Source: Shimia ponticola
GTDB taxonomy: Bacteria; Pseudomonadota; Alphaproteobacteria; Rhodobacterales; Rhodobacteraceae
Direction: 5' to 3'
NCBI RefSeq assembly: GCF_007995215.1
Contig: NZ_VCDK01000006.1
Location: 124,001 to 188,000 of the forward strand
Length of the DNA: 64,000 bases
Every line of letters starts with the position of its first letter. Position 1 is the first letter of the stretch. The translations under genes and the position numbers were made by a program. Of this stretch, positions 17,498 to 26,876 are shown piece after piece. The notes under the pieces were generated by a model. The model saw only the letters and a list, made by a program, of their open reading frames with translations. It made no database searches and was not told the origin of the DNA.

Positions 17498-18247
17498 TTA
17501 CTTCATCCAAGCAAGGCCATCTTCTGTCTGGCCCGCAGGTTTGTATTCGCCTGCGATCCAGCCTTTGTAGCCAACGGCGTCAAGCATCTCGAAAAACGCT
17601 GGGTGGTCAAATGGCTCGCTCCCGGGTTCGTGCCTGTCGTCACCATTACCAACCTGAATATGCGTGACACGCGCGCCGTGTGCCTCCCAGGTTGCGGTCA
17701 CGTCACCGGTGATCTGATGGGCGTGGAACGTATCGAGTTGCAGGCCAAGGTTTGGTGCATTGACCGCATCGAGAATGTGCGCAGCCTGATCGTAGTCATG
17801 CAGAAAATAGCCGGGCATGGTCCCGCGATTGATCACCTCAATCGTCAATGGGAAACCTTGGGCGTGATCGGCGGCCCATTTGAGGTTCTCGATGAAGCAG
17901 GCCTCAGCTTCGGGGCCCTCGGCTACGCCTGACATGATGTGCAGCATCTGGGGCTTCAGCACACTGGCATAGCGCAGCACGCGCTCGAAATCCTTGCGGA
18001 ACCGTGCCAGTTGCTCTGGCACGGCGGCCCAGCCCTGTTCCCCGCCGGTGTAGTTCGGCGGCGGACTGTTGATCAGCACCATCTCCAGACCGTGCAGAGC
18101 TACTTCATCCCGCAATTCCTGCGCATTGAGATCGTAGGGAAAGAGAACCTCCACACCCGTGAACCCGGCCTCGGCGGCCGCGCCGACACGTTCGATCATG
18201 GGACGGTCGGTAAAGAGCCATGTCAGGTTGGCAGCAAACTTGGGCAT
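17498..18247 (-). CDS. hyi: Hydroxypyruvate isomerase (AP-endonuclease-2-like TIM barrel)
   Basis: A 249-residue TIM-barrel isomerase interconverting hydroxypyruvate and tartronate semialdehyde. The metal and catalytic residues are in LTIEVINRGTMPGYFLHD (Glu), LGLQLDTFHAHQITGD (Asp, His), IQVGNGDDRHEPG and WIAGEYKPAGQTEDGLAW (second Glu). N-terminal KFAANLTWLFTD is the family start. It normally works in glyoxylate/glycolate metabolism with gcl and glxR, but neither is adjacent here; the related OtnI activity is the alternative. Confidence 0.87.
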   Translation of the reverse strand: MPKFAANLTWLFTDRPMIERVGAAAEAGFTGVEVLFPYDLNAQELRDEVALHGLEMVLINSPPPNYTGGEQGWAAVPEQLARFRKDFERVLRYASVLKPQMLHIMSGVAEGPEAEACFIENLKWAADHAQGFPLTIEVINRGTMPGYFLHDYDQAAHILDAVNAPNLGLQLDTFHAHQITGDVTATWEAHGARVTHIQVGNGDDRHEPGSEPFDHPAFFEMLDAVGYKGWIAGEYKPAGQTEDGLAWMK

Positions 18248-18309
18248 GGAAGGTGTCCGGTCTTATTGGCAAGCCACAGCGTTCGATCACGCCCCGCAGA
18301 GTACGTCAA

Positions 18310-18918
18310 TCAGGCTTGGTCCAGCTCATCCGCAGGGATGATCGGAAAGAACACACCGCCAGACCAAACGCCGAACCAGTCAGTGCCGTCGTGCGGTTCG
18401 ACCGTGCCGATATCGACCAGCCGGTAAAAGCTTTTGCGGTCGATCAATGCCTCAAGATTGGCACGCATCAGGATGTAGGGCGACGGCTCCCCTGTCTCGG
18501 GGTCGCGCACAACGCGGATCGGGTGCTCTTCTCCGGCTGTTGCGGCGTCATCAACATGGGTGTGAAACGTCAGCTTCTGCTCGGCGCCTTCCCCGTGGAC
18601 TTCAAAGTCCAGCGCGACAAAGGGGGCGTCATCCACGGTGATCCCGACCTTCTCAACCGGCGTGACCAGAAAATACTTGTCGCCGTCCTTGCGCAGGATC
18701 GACGAGAACAGTTTGACCAGCCCCGGACGGCCAATTGGGGTGCCGAGGTAAAACCACGTCCCGTCGCGTGCAATGCGCATATCAAGATCGCCACAGAACG
18801 GTGGATTCCACAGGTGAACCGGAGGATGCCCTTTCTTTGGGCTCGCCGCCCGCACTGAAGCCGCGAGGCTCTCTGCTGACGGGGTCGTGATGTTTTCGGC
18901 TGTCATTGTTTTTGCCAT
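18310..18918 (-). CDS. DUF1285 family protein
   Basis: A 202-residue DUF1285 protein, well conserved in Roseobacters and structurally characterised in that group but without known function. Recognisable are PPVHLWNPPFCGDLDMRIA, DGTWFYLGTPIGRPGLVKLF and the C-terminal FYRLVDIGTVE. ATG at 18918 follows a purine-rich stretch and is preferred over an ATG 12 bases inside. Divergent from moxR with only 30 bp between the starts, so the promoters must overlap coding sequence. Confidence 0.88.
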   Translation of the reverse strand: MAKTMTAENITTPSAESLAASVRAASPKKGHPPVHLWNPPFCGDLDMRIARDGTWFYLGTPIGRPGLVKLFSSILRKDGDKYFLVTPVEKVGITVDDAPFVALDFEVHGEGAEQKLTFHTHVDDAATAGEEHPIRVVRDPETGEPSPYILMRANLEALIDRKSFYRLVDIGTVEPHDGTDWFGVWSGGVFFPIIPADELDQA

Positions 18919-18948
18919 CCTGCCCTGAAAGGTTACGTTGATCGATAT

Positions 18949-19989
18949 ATGAACGACGCGGAGTTTGTCATGCCCGAGCTTTCCGAGGCCACCACCGATC
19001 TTGTTGCCGACATTGAGGCGCTGGGCGAAAAGCTGATTGCCGCCAAGCAGTCGATTGGCGCGCGCTTTATCGGACAAGACCGCGTGGTCGAACTTGTTCT
19101 GGCGTCGCTCGTGTCAGGAGGACATGCCTTGCTGATCGGTTTGCCGGGTCTCGGCAAAACGCGGCTGGTCGACACGTTGTCGGTAGTGATGGGGCTGAAT
19201 GGCAACCGCGTACAGTTCACGCCAGACCTCATGCCAGCGGATATTCTTGGTTCAGAGGTGCTTGAGACAGCTAATGACGGCAGCCGTGCGTTCCGGTTCA
19301 TTGAAGGCCCGGTCTTCTGCCAGCTGTTGATGGCTGACGAAATCAACCGTGCCTCGCCGCGGACGCAATCGGCGCTGCTGCAGGCGATGCAGGAAAAATC
19401 GGTGACCGTGGCCGGCGAAAGCCGCGCGTTGGGTGTCCCGTTTCACGTCTTGGCAACGCAGAACCCGCTGGAGCAGGAGGGCACCTATCCACTGCCAGAG
19501 GCGCAGCTGGACCGCTTCCTCGTTCAGATTGATGTGCCTTATCCGGACCGCGACACCGAACGCGACATCCTGATCGCTACAACAGGTGTGAACGAGGCGG
19601 AGTCATCGGCTGTGTTCACGGCGGACGAATTGCTGGCCGCGCAAACTTTGGTCCGTCGCATGCCGGTCGGGGACGCCGTTGTGGACATGATCCTTGATCT
19701 CGTGCGCGCCTTCCGCCCGGCCGAACCAGACGCACCGCAAATCGTGCGCGATAACGTGAGCTGGGGCCCCGGGCCACGGGCCGCGCAGGCCTTGATGCTC
19801 ACTGTTCGTGCGCAGGCATTGCTACATGGTCGCCTCGCGCCGAGTGCGGAGGACGTGATTGCCATGGCCCGTCCAGTGCTCAGCCACCGGATGGCGTTGT
19901 CTTTCGCAGCCCGCGCGCGTGGCGCGGATCTGGGTGCCATTATTGACGACGTCACCGCTGGTGTTACCCGGAGCGAGGCGGCCGCGTGA
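18949..19989 (+). CDS. MoxR-family AAA+ ATPase
   Basis: A 346-residue MoxR ATPase. Walker A is GLPGLGKT, Walker B LLMADEINRASPRTQSALL, sensor 1 LATQNPLEQEGTYPLPEAQ. The helical lid domain occupies the C-terminal third. MoxR proteins act as chaperones or maturation factors for metalloenzymes or envelope complexes, together with DUF58 and VWA partners. Those follow directly: the stop TGA overlaps the GTG start of the DUF58 gene. ATG at 18949 is used; an in-frame ATG at 18970 is possible. Confidence 0.93.
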   Translation: MNDAEFVMPELSEATTDLVADIEALGEKLIAAKQSIGARFIGQDRVVELVLASLVSGGHALLIGLPGLGKTRLVDTLSVVMGLNGNRVQFTPDLMPADILGSEVLETANDGSRAFRFIEGPVFCQLLMADEINRASPRTQSALLQAMQEKSVTVAGESRALGVPFHVLATQNPLEQEGTYPLPEAQLDRFLVQIDVPYPDRDTERDILIATTGVNEAESSAVFTADELLAAQTLVRRMPVGDAVVDMILDLVRAFRPAEPDAPQIVRDNVSWGPGPRAAQALMLTVRAQALLHGRLAPSAEDVIAMARPVLSHRMALSFAARARGADLGAIIDDVTAGVTRSEAAA

Positions 19990-20855
19990 TCCAAACCCCC
20001 GCGCATTTGCGTGCCGAGGCCGAAGGGCTATCGGCGCCGTTCCCTGACCTTCTGGCTGCGGCAGAGCATCTTGCTTCGACCGTTTTGCTTGGGGATCACG
20101 GGCGTCGCGCAGCGGGCATGGGCGATGCCTTCTGGCAATTTCGACCGGCGCAACCGGGCGACCCGCTCCGACGGATCGACTGGCGACGCTCGGCGCGCGG
20201 CGATGAGCAGTTCGTGCGCGAACGCGAATGGCAAATCGCCCAATCGGTCATCCTTTGGATAGATCAGGCGGCGTCGATGGGTTTCACCTCAGGAGACCAC
20301 GACACCAAGCTTGCGCGGGCGCGGGTTCTTGGGCTTGCCGCGGCCATCCTATTGATCCGAGGGGGCGAGCGCGTTGGTCTCACCGGTTTTATATTGCCGC
20401 CACGTGCGGGCGAGGCCCAGATCGAACGGCTTGCCTCCGCGCTACTGACAGACACCGGCGATGACTTTGGTGAACCCGAGGCGCGGGGGATGCTGCCGCA
20501 TTCGCGCGCATTGTTCATCTCGGATTTCATGGGCGACCCAGCCCCGGTTGAAGCCGCCTTGGCCAAAGCCGCAGATCGCGGCGTTGGCGGTGCGCTTTTG
20601 ATGGTGCTCGACCCCGAGGAAGAAGCCTTTCCCTATGACGGGCGCACGATCTTTGAGTCGATGGCTGGGCGAGTATCGCATGAGACACTGAAAGCCGGTG
20701 ACCTGCGAGGTCGATATCTGGAACGGCTCGCGGATCGCAAAGACCTGCTGCAGGGCTGGGCACGCGCCGCTGGGTGGCAGTTCGATGTTCATCACACAAA
20801 TGACAGCGCGCACGCCGCGCTTCTGTGGCTCTTTGGCGCGATGGAGCGGGTCTGA
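19986..20855 (+). CDS. DUF58 domain protein of the MoxR module
   Basis: A 289-residue protein with the DUF58 hallmark RRIDWRRSARGD at about residue 58, followed by a VWA-like region. GTG start overlaps the moxR stop (GTGA), and its stop overlaps the start of the next gene, indicating coupled translation. No membrane helix is seen. DUF58 proteins usually bridge the MoxR ATPase and membrane-bound Bat proteins; client unknown. Confidence 0.9.
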   Translation: MIQTPAHLRAEAEGLSAPFPDLLAAAEHLASTVLLGDHGRRAAGMGDAFWQFRPAQPGDPLRRIDWRRSARGDEQFVREREWQIAQSVILWIDQAASMGFTSGDHDTKLARARVLGLAAAILLIRGGERVGLTGFILPPRAGEAQIERLASALLTDTGDDFGEPEARGMLPHSRALFISDFMGDPAPVEAALAKAADRGVGGALLMVLDPEEEAFPYDGRTIFESMAGRVSHETLKAGDLRGRYLERLADRKDLLQGWARAAGWQFDVHHTNDSAHAALLWLFGAMERV

Positions 20856-23635
20856 TGTGGTCAATCGGTCCTGTCGGGTTCGCGGCTCCATGGCTGCTGG
20901 TGGCCCTCGCGGCCTTGCCAATACTGTGGCTGATCCTGCGTGCGGTGCCGCCTGCACCGATCCGGCGCCGCTTTCCCGGGGTCGCTTTATTACTGGGCCT
21001 TACGGATGACGAAACACAGACCGACCGCACGCCGTGGTGGTTGCTCTTGCTCAGGATGTTGGCGGTTGCTGCCGCGATCATTGGCTTTGCTGGGCCGGTT
21101 CTGAACCCGCAAGATCGCCAGCCGGGCACAGGGCCTCTTCTTGTTCTTCTCGATGGAAGCTGGGGCGAAGCGGCGGATTGGTCGGCGCGGATGGAACGCG
21201 TTGATGCACTTCTGGCCGAGGCAGCGCGTGATGGCCGGACTGTAGCGATGGTATCACTGACCGATGATCGCAGCGACGCTATCGAGTTCTTGGCGGCGGA
21301 TGCGTGGCGCAGTCGTTTGCCCGGTTTTGCGCCGCAACCATGGCAACCGAACGCAGACGCCCACACCACGTTTCTGACGCGCATTGCTGATCTCGATGAT
21401 TTCGACACCTTCTGGATGTCGGATGGTTTGCAACGTGATGTGCGCGCAGACGTGCTGACTGAGCTTGAAGCCAAGGGTGATGTCACAGTTTTCGAAAGCG
21501 CGCGTCCGCTCTATGCCTTGCAGCCGGTTGAATTCGTAGATGGGGCCGTTGCAGTGACGGCTCTACGCCGCGACCCCGGCGCAGAGACTGAAATCAGCGT
21601 AAGCGCCTATGGTCGAGACCCGTCAGGTGTCGATCGCGCGCTCGCTGGTCTGACATTGGATTTTGCAGAAGGCGACACCACAGCCGAAGGTCAACTGAGC
21701 CTGCCGCCTGAATTGCGGAACCGCGTGACACGATTGTCCATTGGCGGTGCGCGGTCTGCTGGAGCAGTGACGTTGACTGATGACGGATTAAAACGTCGCG
21801 AAGTCGCCTTGATTGCAGGACGCGAAGACCGAGAGGGGCTGGAGCTCTTGTCGCCTTTGCACTTCCTCGAACAGGCACTTGTCCCCACAGCTGACCTGAT
21901 TGATGGCGCGATGTCGGATATCCTCTTGGCCAATCCAGACGTGATTATTCTTGCCGATGTGACCCAAGTGCCGGAAAGCGCGGATGTGCTGGAATGGGTG
22001 AACGATGGCGGCATGCTCTTGCGCTTTGCGGGCACGCGGCTGGCGGCGGCTGAGGTCGGACGCGGTGCGGAAGACCCACTTTTGCCCGTGCGCCTGCGCG
22101 TTGGCGGGCGAAGTGTCGGTGGCGCGATGAGTTGGGGAGAACCCAAGACCATCCGTGAATTCGGCCCGGAGTCCCCTTTCTTCGGCTTGCCTGTTCCGCA
22201 GGACGTGGCTGTCACGGCGCAGGTGATGGCCGAGCCTGACCCGACATTATCGGAGCGCACGATTGCGGCGCTGACGGATGGCACCCCCCTCGTGACACGC
22301 AAGCGGGTGGGGGACGGGCAGGTAGTGTTGTTCCATGTCACGGCTAACGCCGAATGGTCGTCTGTCCCGCTGTCTGGTCTTTTTGTGGCGATGCTTGAAA
22401 GGCTGGCGGTTGCCAATCGGTCTGCTCAACCCTCTGCCGAGGATCTGGAAGGCACGACTTGGGTCCCGCAGGTCCAACTCGATGGTTTTGGCGAGTTGGT
22501 CCCCGCCGGGACCAGCGCCGGAATCCCGGGTGAGACCTTGGCTGGTGGGGTGGCAGGCTCTGACCTGATTCCTGGCCTTTATGCGGGTGATGACCGCGCT
22601 CTGGCGGTCAATGCCGTGGCACGCGACACCGCCTTGGCGCGGCAGGTCTGGCCGGCGCGCATCCCGGTCGAAGGTTTGGCGGTGGATCGTGAAACCCCCT
22701 TGAAAGGATACGCTTTGGCTTTCGGTCTGGTCCTGCTGCTCGTGGACGTCTTTGCATCGCTGTTCTTGTCTGGACGGTTGAGTGGACCCCGTGCTCAAAC
22801 CGCTGCGCTCGTTTTGGCCGCGCTGGTTTTCGCGCAACCGGCTGAGGCGCAGACGGTGTCATCCGACCAAGATCGTATCGACGCGCTGGCGCTTGCCGCG
22901 ACGGCCGAAGTTGTTCTGGCCCATGTCGTGACGGGTGACAGGCAGGTTGATGACGTCACTGCCGCCGGATTGAGGGGCATCAGCCGGACGCTGTTCCAGC
23001 GGACCGCGATCGAGCCTGCCGACCCGATCGGTGTGAATATCGAAACCGACGAATTGTCGTTCTTCCCATTCTTGTACTGGCCCGTGACGGCCACGCAGCC
23101 CACGCCGAGCGCCGAAGCCTATGTCAAGCTCAACCGCTATCTGCGGGGCGGGGGAATGATCCTTTTCGATACCCGCGATGCCGAGGTGTCGCGCTTTGGG
23201 GCTAACAGCCCTGAGTCGCGCAAGCTGCGCGAACTGGCGGCTCCGCTTGATATTCCACCGCTTGCGCCCATTCCGCAGGACCATGTTCTGACGCGCGCGT
23301 TCTACCTGTTGCAGGACTTTCCGGGACGTGCCGCCGGAGCGGAAGTCTGGGTCGAAGCACCGCCAGCCGACGCCGAGCAGATCGAGGGCATGCCGTTCCG
23401 CAATCTCAATGACGGGGTGACCCCAGTGGTCCTTGGCGGAAATGACTGGGCCGCCGCATGGGCCATCGACCGCAATGGATCGTGGCTATATCCCGTTGGA
23501 CGCGGCTTTGCCGGAGAACGCCAGCGCGAGATTTCGCTGCGCTTTGGCGTAAACCTCATCATGCATGTGCTGACTGGAAACTATAAGTCAGATCAGGTCC
23601 ATGTGCCTGCTCTTTTGGATCGGTTGGGCCAATGA
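20855..23635 (+). CDS. BatA-like membrane protein with C-terminal DUF4159
   Basis: A 926-residue membrane protein. The N-terminus has the double transmembrane module seen in BatA-type proteins (residues about 8-30 and 57-77, with VPPAPIRRRFPG between). A VWA-like segment (GPLLVLLDGSWG) follows, lacking a full MIDAS. Two further helices lie at about residues 615-640 and 645-665 (ending AQPAEAQ). The last ~230 residues are DUF4159, with FFPFLYWPVT and YLRGGGMILFDTRD, probably periplasmic. It is the third gene of the MoxR operon and overlaps the next gene's start (ATGA). The ATG at 20855 overlaps the upstream stop. Confidence 0.88.
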   Translation: MWSIGPVGFAAPWLLVALAALPILWLILRAVPPAPIRRRFPGVALLLGLTDDETQTDRTPWWLLLLRMLAVAAAIIGFAGPVLNPQDRQPGTGPLLVLLDGSWGEAADWSARMERVDALLAEAARDGRTVAMVSLTDDRSDAIEFLAADAWRSRLPGFAPQPWQPNADAHTTFLTRIADLDDFDTFWMSDGLQRDVRADVLTELEAKGDVTVFESARPLYALQPVEFVDGAVAVTALRRDPGAETEISVSAYGRDPSGVDRALAGLTLDFAEGDTTAEGQLSLPPELRNRVTRLSIGGARSAGAVTLTDDGLKRREVALIAGREDREGLELLSPLHFLEQALVPTADLIDGAMSDILLANPDVIILADVTQVPESADVLEWVNDGGMLLRFAGTRLAAAEVGRGAEDPLLPVRLRVGGRSVGGAMSWGEPKTIREFGPESPFFGLPVPQDVAVTAQVMAEPDPTLSERTIAALTDGTPLVTRKRVGDGQVVLFHVTANAEWSSVPLSGLFVAMLERLAVANRSAQPSAEDLEGTTWVPQVQLDGFGELVPAGTSAGIPGETLAGGVAGSDLIPGLYAGDDRALAVNAVARDTALARQVWPARIPVEGLAVDRETPLKGYALAFGLVLLLVDVFASLFLSGRLSGPRAQTAALVLAALVFAQPAEAQTVSSDQDRIDALALAATAEVVLAHVVTGDRQVDDVTAAGLRGISRTLFQRTAIEPADPIGVNIETDELSFFPFLYWPVTATQPTPSAEAYVKLNRYLRGGGMILFDTRDAEVSRFGANSPESRKLRELAAPLDIPPLAPIPQDHVLTRAFYLLQDFPGRAAGAEVWVEAPPADAEQIEGMPFRNLNDGVTPVVLGGNDWAAAWAIDRNGSWLYPVGRGFAGERQREISLRFGVNLIMHVLTGNYKSDQVHVPALLDRLGQ

Positions 23636-25677
23636 CGGGAACAGTTGTTTTTGACCCGCTTTTGCCGTGGATCGCTGTGTGGGCGCTGCTTGCAATCGGG
23701 ATCGGGATCGTCATCTTTGGCGCTTGGCGACATCTGTCTGGCTGGTGGCTGCGCGGGCTCGCAGTTCTTGCGCTTGTTGGGGCCATCGCGAATCCATCGC
23801 TTCAGCAGGAAGACCGTGATGGATTGTCGGATATCGTGCTGGCCATTGTCGATGAAACGGCGTCACAAACGCTTTCGGATCGGAGCCAGCAGTCGGCTTC
23901 CGCCCTCAGTGATCTTGAAGCCGAGGTAACAGCCTTGGGCGCAGAGTTGCGTGTGACCCGTTTGGCTGATGGAGAAGGTGATACCGGAACGGCCTTGTCC
24001 GGCGCGATTCAGCAAGCATTGGCCGATGCACCGATCGCCCGCGTTGCAGGTGTTTTCCTGATTACTGATGGTCGCGCGCACGATCTGGGGCCTGAGCTGA
24101 ACGTGCCTGCGCCGCTGCACGTCCTCTTGACCGGACAGCCGGACGACTGGGATCGGCGGCTCTCCGTGCGGAACGCACCAGCGTTCGCCATCCTTGACGA
24201 AGAGGTCACGCTAACCCTTCGAGTGGATGATATTGGCGCGGCTCCTGATGGGGGGCTTGTACCGCTCGACGTGTCCATAGACGGCGGCGTGCCGCAGACC
24301 TTTCAGGTGCGCACGGGCGAAGACATTGAAGTGCCACTGGTTCTGCCCCACGGTGGTATGAATGTGTTGCAGTTTTCGACGCCCTTGGCCGAGGGGGAAC
24401 TGACGGACCGCAACAACACCGCGATCGTCCAGATCAATGGTGTGCGGGACCGTCTGCGCGTGTTGTTGGTCTCTGGTGAACCGCACCCCGGAGAGCGCAC
24501 ATGGCGCAATCTGCTGAAGTCGGATGCCAGCGTCGATTTGGTTCATTTCACGATTCTGCGCCCCCCGGAAAAGCAGGACGGCGTACCGGTGTCGGAGCTG
24601 TCTTTGATCTCTTTCCCGACGCGCGAGCTGTTTCTGGAAAAGATCGAAGATTTCGATCTGATCATTTTTGACCGCTACAAACGACGCGGCATCCTGCCGT
24701 CCATCTACCTCGATAACGTGCGCCAGTATGTCGAAGATGGCGGGGCGGTTTTGATCGCAGCGGGGCCTGATTTTGCCACCGCAGACAGCCTCGCGCGGTC
24801 TCCGCTGGGCACCATCATCCCCGCGACCCCCACAGCCCGTGTGATCGAAGAAGGCTTCTCACCTCAGATCACCGATGTGGGCGCGCGGCATCCCGTGACC
24901 GAAGGGCTTGAGCGATATGCGCCAGCCGAAGGTTGGGGCCGTTGGTTCCGTCTGATCGATCTTGCGCCGAACGGCGGCGACGTCGTGATGTCAGGCATAG
25001 ACGACCGGCCTTTGCTTGTTCTTGATCGGGTGGGTCAGGGGCGTCTGGCGCTCATGGCCTCAGATCATGCATGGCTCTGGGATCGGGGTTTTGAAGGTGG
25101 GGGACCGCAACTGGAATTGCTGCGCCGTCTCGCCCATTGGATGATGAAAGAACCCGAGCTTGAGGAAGAAGCGCTGAGCGCAACTGCCGAGGGGCAGACC
25201 ATGACCATCATCCGCCGTACGCTTGGCGAAGAGGTCGGGTCCGTGACTGTCACAAATCCGGATGGAACGACACAAGACGTCCAGATGGAGCAGGTGTCGC
25301 CCGGGCGTTGGGAAGCGATCGTCGAAGGTCCTGAGATTGGGCTATACCGGTTGGCTCAGGGTGATTTTGATGCGGTGATCGCCCTTGGTCCGGCGGCCCC
25401 CCGCGAGTTTGTTGATACCATCGCCGATGCGTCGGCCTTGGCACCTTTGGTCGACGCTCGGCGCGGAGGTGTTCAGCCCATTGCCGCCGGCGCGCCTGAT
25501 ATTCGCACCATTCGTGAAGGTCGTCCTGCGGCTGGGCGCGGATGGCTCGGAATAACACCCCGCGCGGCCTATGTGACGACAGATGTGCGGATTAATCCGC
25601 TGATCCCGGCATGGGCGTTCCTGTTGCTGGCTTCTGTATTGATCGTGGGCGCGTGGGTGCGCGAAGGCCGCCGCTAG
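23632..25677 (+). CDS. Membrane protein with class I glutamine amidotransferase-like domain, MoxR operon
   Basis: A 681-residue protein. Two N-terminal helices (about residues 8-27 and 34-51) precede a large soluble part. It begins with a VWA-like segment (DIVLAIVDETASQ) and a beta-sandwich-like region, then a GATase1-like domain (VLLVSGEPHPGERTWRN, YVEDGGAVLIAAGPDFA, WLWDRGFEGG). A single helix near the C-terminus ends in RREGRR-like basic residues. No catalytic Cys of true amidotransferases is evident, so it is probably a structural or binding domain. Last gene of the operon. Function unknown. Confidence 0.8.
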   Translation: MTGTVVFDPLLPWIAVWALLAIGIGIVIFGAWRHLSGWWLRGLAVLALVGAIANPSLQQEDRDGLSDIVLAIVDETASQTLSDRSQQSASALSDLEAEVTALGAELRVTRLADGEGDTGTALSGAIQQALADAPIARVAGVFLITDGRAHDLGPELNVPAPLHVLLTGQPDDWDRRLSVRNAPAFAILDEEVTLTLRVDDIGAAPDGGLVPLDVSIDGGVPQTFQVRTGEDIEVPLVLPHGGMNVLQFSTPLAEGELTDRNNTAIVQINGVRDRLRVLLVSGEPHPGERTWRNLLKSDASVDLVHFTILRPPEKQDGVPVSELSLISFPTRELFLEKIEDFDLIIFDRYKRRGILPSIYLDNVRQYVEDGGAVLIAAGPDFATADSLARSPLGTIIPATPTARVIEEGFSPQITDVGARHPVTEGLERYAPAEGWGRWFRLIDLAPNGGDVVMSGIDDRPLLVLDRVGQGRLALMASDHAWLWDRGFEGGGPQLELLRRLAHWMMKEPELEEEALSATAEGQTMTIIRRTLGEEVGSVTVTNPDGTTQDVQMEQVSPGRWEAIVEGPEIGLYRLAQGDFDAVIALGPAAPREFVDTIADASALAPLVDARRGGVQPIAAGAPDIRTIREGRPAAGRGWLGITPRAAYVTTDVRINPLIPAWAFLLLASVLIVGAWVREGRR

Positions 25678-25680
25678 GGC

Positions 25681-26052
25681 TTACTTCTGCGGCAATGTCA
25701 CCCGGAACGGTTCGGGTGCCCAGCCGCTGACATTGTCGCGCACAAATATCAGAATTTCGTCCGTACCTTCGGGGATGACAACGCCAGTCAGGCTGCGCGT
25801 GAAAGGCTGCTCATTCACATGCGGATGCGCCAGCGGACGGGTGCCAAGGACCGTACCGTCGATCATCCGGATTTCCCAACCATCGGCGTAGTGGTCCCAC
25901 CCCGTATCGGGGTGGGACACTGTCACGTCAAAACGCCAAGTTGTGGCTCCGCTGCCAGAGCCATTGGCGCCCATCGTGGCTTGCGCGTCGACCACAGTCG
26001 CGGGATCTGCGAACACGACGGTGGGTAGTAGGGCGAGGGGAATGACGCGCAT
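25681..26052 (-). CDS. Small exported protein of unknown function
   Basis: A 123-residue protein with a short signal peptide (MRVIPLALLPTVVFA, cleavage before DPATV). The mature part looks like an all-beta domain: TTWRFDVTVSHPDTGWDHYA, DGWEIRMIDG, then VVIPEGTDEILIFVRDN. It has no cysteines. ATG at 26052 is chosen because it begins the signal peptide; the open frame upstream is unrelated. It converges on the MoxR operon with a three-base gap. Not recognised beyond being a typical Rhodobacterales periplasmic protein. Confidence 0.72.
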   Translation of the reverse strand: MRVIPLALLPTVVFADPATVVDAQATMGANGSGSGATTWRFDVTVSHPDTGWDHYADGWEIRMIDGTVLGTRPLAHPHVNEQPFTRSLTGVVIPEGTDEILIFVRDNVSGWAPEPFRVTLPQK

Positions 26053-26071
26053 GGGTTGAATGTACCTCAGG

Positions 26072-26773
26072 TCAGAGTGTCGGCCTATCCTTGGCCAAAA
26101 TGGTTTGGGACAGGCTGGCAAATTCTCGCTGCCATAAAACGCCAAATGTGAGGATTGCCGCCGACGCAAGCGCCCATGGCCCCAGCAACCAGCCAAGAGT
26201 CGCCAATGCAAAGTACGTGGCGCGCAGGCCCCGGTTAAAGTTCATGGCGGCGCGGATGTTGATTTCGGCCGCTTTAGAGGCCCAGATTCGGGCGCGCCCA
26301 TCTTCGGGGTCATTAGGAACCGAGGCCATGACGACCGCACAATAACCAAAGAGCCTGCTCGCCCAGACGAATTTGAGGAACCCGGTCGCAAGGAAAAAGA
26401 CGACAGCGAGCAGTTTGACCCGGAGCGCGGCTGCGCTGGCCTCACCTGGCAAGGCCTCGGTCAGCCCGTCCAATTGGTTGGCATTCCCGATCAGGGCCAT
26501 CGCGCCGCCAATGGCCAACACGTTTGTCGAGGCAAAGAATGTCGTGCCCTGCCTCAATGTGCCAAGGATTTGCGCGTCAAAGATGCGCGGCTGCCGGTCA
26601 ATAAAGGCCTCCATCCACGCACGGCGATAGGACTTCATCAGGATCGACACGGATGGCCGCTTGGCTGATGGATGCTCAATGATCCACCCGATGCCAAGCC
26701 AGACCGTGACAATGAATCCGAACGCGGCGAGGTCTGCGACGGATAGGGAACTGACTAAGAGTATTGGGTCCAT
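26072..26773 (-). CDS. DUF599 family membrane protein
   Basis: A 233-residue integral membrane protein. Helices lie near residues 11-31, 78-97, 112-132 and about 190-213. The DUF599 landmarks are SYRRAWMEAFIDRQPRIFDA after the first helix, LGTLRQGTTFFASTN and MNFNRGLRATYFALATLGWL. Its role is unknown. It is the upstream neighbour of the small exported protein gene, 19 bp apart, and probably shares its transcript. Confidence 0.87.
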   Translation of the reverse strand: MDPILLVSSLSVADLAAFGFIVTVWLGIGWIIEHPSAKRPSVSILMKSYRRAWMEAFIDRQPRIFDAQILGTLRQGTTFFASTNVLAIGGAMALIGNANQLDGLTEALPGEASAAALRVKLLAVVFFLATGFLKFVWASRLFGYCAVVMASVPNDPEDGRARIWASKAAEINIRAAMNFNRGLRATYFALATLGWLLGPWALASAAILTFGVLWQREFASLSQTILAKDRPTL

Positions 26774-26876
26774 GAAGGCTTTGTGCCTGAGGTGATGCGA
26801 AATTGCGCGTCAAAACTGATTTGCGCGGCCAAAGTTTCGCCGCATGCCAATGGTAGAAGGGTGAAAAGGAGATCGC

